Source of the DNA: Thermoguttaceae bacterium
GTDB lineage: Bacteria; Planctomycetota; Planctomycetia; Pirellulales; Thermoguttaceae
Direction: 5' to 3'
Assembly: GCA_017937485.1 (NCBI GenBank)
Contig: JAGBDN010000069.1
Location: forward strand, 50,023 to 114,022
Length of the DNA stretch: 64,000 bases
The translations under genes and the position numbers were made by a program. Below the pieces are notes generated by a model. That model was given only the letters and a program-made list of their open reading frames with translations. It was not told the origin of the DNA and did not search any database. Each line of letters opens with the position of its first letter. The stretch's first letter is position 1. Shown here piece by piece: positions 62,001 to 64,000 of the stretch.

Positions 62001-63326
62001 CTACTCGGCGATCGGTCGCGTCGCTTTTTCCAAGTCGGCGAAGAAGTTCGGGTAAGTTTTCGCGACGCAGCCCGGGTCTTCGATTTCGACGCCGTCGATT
62101 CGCAAGCCCGCCAACGCGAAACTCATCGCCATTCGGTGGTCGTCGTAAGTCGCGATTTTTGCGCCGGTTAACTCGACGTCCGGCCCGGCCCAAATTTGGA
62201 GGCCGTCTTCGAACTCGTCGACGCGGACGCCGAACTTGCGCAGCTCCGTCGCGACCGCCGACACCCGGTCGGTCTCCTTGCGCCGCATATGAGCGACGTT
62301 GCGAATCCGCGTCGGCGAATCGGCGAAGAGCGCGACGACCGAAAGCGTTTGCGCGACGTCGCTAATTTCGTTCATATCGACGTCGATTCCGGTTAGCGGC
62401 GCTAAAGTCCCGTCGGAAAGCGTTTTGCGTTCGACGGTGATCGCGTCGTCGCCCCAACGAACGTCGCAACCCATTTGCGCCAAACAGTCGACGAAACCGA
62501 CGTCGCCCTGCAGCGAACGCCGCGAAAGGCCGCGAATCGTCGTTGAGCCGCCCAAAATCGCCGGGAGCGCGAAGAAATAGCTCGCCGCCGACGCGTCCGG
62601 TTCGATCGCGTAAACGCGGCCCCGGTAAGCGCCGGAGTCGAAGCCGGAAAAACGTCGGAACGTCGCGTCCGATTCGACCGCGACGCCGAACGCCCGCATC
62701 GTTTCGAGCGTCATCGCGACGTAAGGCCGCGACGAGAGGTCGCCGTCGATATTGACGACGACGCCGCGTTTCGCAAGGGGCGCCGCCATTAGAAGACCGC
62801 TCAAAAATTGGCTCGACACGTTCGCCGCGATTCCGATTTCGCCGCCGACGTCGCGTTTTCCCCGGATAACAAGCGGCGGGCAGTCGTTCCCGGCTTCCGC
62901 GACGACGTCGCAACCGAGCGCGCTAAGCGCCGTCAGGAGGTCGCCGATCGGACGTTCGCGCATTCGCGGTTTGCCGTCGATTCGATATTCGCCGCCGTCG
63001 GCGAACGCGAGCGCCGCGGTCAGAAAGCGGGCGGTCGTTCCGCTGTTGCCGACGTAAAGTTCCGCCGATTTGACCGGGAAGTCGCCGCCTCGCCCCTTGA
63101 CGACGGCGCGGCAAGCGTCGGCGTCGAAGTCGATTTCGATTCCGAGCGCTTGGAGAGATTCGAGCATCAGCCGGGCGTCCTCGGAGTCTAAAACGCCGGT
63201 CAGTTCGGACGTTCCGTCGGCCAACGCGGCGAGCAGGAGGGCGCGGTTCGTCAGCGACTTCGAGCCGGGAACGGTCGCTTCGGAGGCGGCGAGTCGGGAA
63301 ACGGAAACGCGGTAGGGTTCGGACAT
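62001..63326 (-). CDS. aroA: 3-phosphoshikimate 1-carboxyvinyltransferase (EPSP synthase)
   Basis: A 441-residue enzyme of the shikimate pathway that joins phosphoenolpyruvate to shikimate 3-phosphate. Visible motifs in order: VPGSKSLTNRALLLAALADG (substrate-binding Lys/Ser near residue 22), YVGNSGTTARFLTAAL, GKPRMRERPIGDLL, VSSQFLSGLLMAAPL, MNEISDVAQTLSVVALFA, VAHMRRKETDRVSAVATEL and TYDDHRMAMSFALAGL. Length and order are normal, with no domain loss. A leftward TATAAT at 63384-63389 lies about 58 bases upstream. No other aromatic-pathway gene is in the window. It is the last gene before the CRISPR array. Confidence 0.96.
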   Translation of the reverse strand: MSEPYRVSVSRLAASEATVPGSKSLTNRALLLAALADGTSELTGVLDSEDARLMLESLQALGIEIDFDADACRAVVKGRGGDFPVKSAELYVGNSGTTARFLTAALAFADGGEYRIDGKPRMRERPIGDLLTALSALGCDVVAEAGNDCPPLVIRGKRDVGGEIGIAANVSSQFLSGLLMAAPLAKRGVVVNIDGDLSSRPYVAMTLETMRAFGVAVESDATFRRFSGFDSGAYRGRVYAIEPDASAASYFFALPAILGGSTTIRGLSRRSLQGDVGFVDCLAQMGCDVRWGDDAITVERKTLSDGTLAPLTGIDVDMNEISDVAQTLSVVALFADSPTRIRNVAHMRRKETDRVSAVATELRKFGVRVDEFEDGLQIWAGPDVELTGAKIATYDDHRMAMSFALAGLRIDGVEIEDPGCVAKTYPNFFADLEKATRPIAE

Positions 63327-63383
63327 CGGCGAAACCTTTCGGGAAAAAGGGCGAAAAACGACAAAAAACGGAGAAAACGCCCC

Positions 63384-63389
63384 ATTATA
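63384..63389 (-). promoter_or_regulatory. -10 box of aroA
   Basis: TATAAT on the minus strand with a weak -35 (TTTATT at 63412-63407, 17-bp spacer). Predicted start near 63377, about 51 bases before the ATG. Confidence 0.6.
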
Positions 63390-63561
63390 CCGCGTTCCGG
63401 CGCATTAATAAAGGGGGCCGTCGCGACGCGACGTTTCCGTGATGAACGCAACGAGAAGAGAAAGATAAATGACGCGTTCGATTTTGATTTACCGTTCCGC
63501 CGACGAAATGGCGCGGCGAAGGACGCCGTTAGTTCCGCCTCGCCGCGGACGACGACGGAAC

Positions 63562-64000
63562 GCTATGGCTTGCAAGGAATTTTAGTTCTGGTATAATGAG
63601 GGCGCCGGGACGCGAAAAGCCCTCAAAAGCTATGGCTTGCAAGGAATTTTAGTTCTGGTATAATAGGCGTAAATTTCTTCCGCCCGCCTTTACGCTATGG
63701 CTTGCAAGGAATTTTAGTTCTGGTATAATAAGCTCGTTCGTCGCGGCGGTTAGAACTTTGGCTATGGCTTGCAAGGAATTTTAGTTCTGGTATAATGCCG
63801 AACGTCGTCGAAACGCCGTCGAACGACGCTATGGCTTGCAAGGAATTTTAGTTCTGGTATAATCGGCTCTTTCTCGATGGAGAAAACGCGCGACGGCTAT
63901 GGCTTGCAAGGAATTTTAGTTCTGGTATAATGCGGCGAGTTGACGGCGTTCGCGTTGCGCAGCTATGGCTTGCAAGGAATTTTAGTTCTGGTATAATAAA
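63562..64000 (+). CRISPR. CRISPR array, seven identical 36-bp repeats, continues past the window; probably type II-C
   Basis: Repeats start at 63562, 63629, 63694, 63761, 63828, 63896 and 63962. Each is 36 bp, begins GCTATGGCTTGCAAGG and ends TTCTGGTATAAT, with no mismatch among the seven. Six complete spacers of 31, 29, 31, 31, 32 and 30 bases are all different; a seventh starts at 63998. Length, a GC[T/A]-type start and an ending in TGGTATAAT fit type II-C repeats (as I recall, the Geobacillus Cas9 repeat also ends this way). Each repeat holds TTGCAA, a 16-bp spacer and TATAAT with an upstream TG, so each can promote transcription of its own spacer rightward, as known in Neisseria. No cas gene or tracrRNA is visible; aroA lies directly upstream. 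They are probably beyond the right edge. Confidence 0.96.

Noticed and set aside
63327..63561. Search for a tracrRNA or leader between aroA and the array
   Set aside because: Only an 8-base ATTATACC match to the repeat end was found, and that is the aroA -10 box; no anti-repeat is present.
1..64000. tRNA, rRNA, transposase, integrase, prophage or toxin-antitoxin genes
   Set aside because: Scanned for TPsiC-like words, rRNA words and typical protein motifs; none seen. The 46-bp and rimO-end repeats have no associated transposase.

Overview
The window looks like part of a planctomycete chromosome, most probably Pirellulales and possibly a gut-associated, anaerobic Thermoguttaceae-like member (inferred from gene content; no rRNA gene is present to confirm it). 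The clues are several very large exported proteins, a lipoprotein with DUF11-like repeats, BON-domain proteins with a Trp-rich tail, a Gfo/Idh/MocA oxidoreductase behind a twin-arginine signal, a TatC with a large periplasmic insertion and an ADP-forming acetate-CoA ligase, which is typical of fermentative metabolism. Coding sequence is dominated by codons built on CG (GCG, TCG, CGA, GAC), so stop codons are rare on the opposite strand and many long antisense ORFs are shadows.

Layout. 1-2311: 3' end of an mlaF-type ATPase gene and an MlaD/Mce protein (lipid trafficking). 2552-8533: TrxB-like reductase, a coupled pair of small zinc-ribbon and secreted proteins, a gene-free kilobase, a FliA/WhiG-type sigma factor and DprA. 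8800-13385: TrkH potassium channel, a peptidase-like membrane protein without its active site, HemE and a small membrane protein. 13648-19538: Gfo/Idh/MocA oxidoreductase, nucleotide-sugar dehydrogenase, a GH43 glycosidase with an orphan PqqD-like protein, and a degenerate NtrC-like AAA+ regulator. 19897-24770: TatC, an FmdB-type zinc ribbon, an exported BON protein and a highly charged disordered protein. 25122-37572: giant envelope proteins encoded leftward, comprising three modules of about 1280-1500 residues. 38049-39629: a small BON protein and an FHA protein. 40446-45864: two tandem xylose-isomerase-like TIM-barrel paralogues and the acetate-CoA ligase, with strong promoters and C-ending codons suggesting high expression. 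46308-52707: two ClpP subunits, a lipoprotein and an RND/MMPL transporter. 52992-63326: a ketosynthase homologue lacking all catalytic residues, a DUF11-like lipoprotein, RimO, a GYF_2-like membrane protein flanked by duplicated sequence, and AroA. 63562-64000: a CRISPR array running off the window, seven identical 36-bp repeats, probably type II-C.

How it works together. Most genes are housekeeping or envelope functions in short transcription units bounded by clear hairpin-plus-T terminators and sigma70-type promoters. The most notable points are the CRISPR array, in which every repeat carries its own -35 and extended -10 promoter; the giant exported protein trio; several pseudo-enzymes (ketosynthase, YugP-like peptidase, NtrC-like ATPase); and a duplicated rimO 3'-end/terminator segment flanking an insertion-like gene. 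No tRNA, rRNA, transposase or prophage gene was seen.
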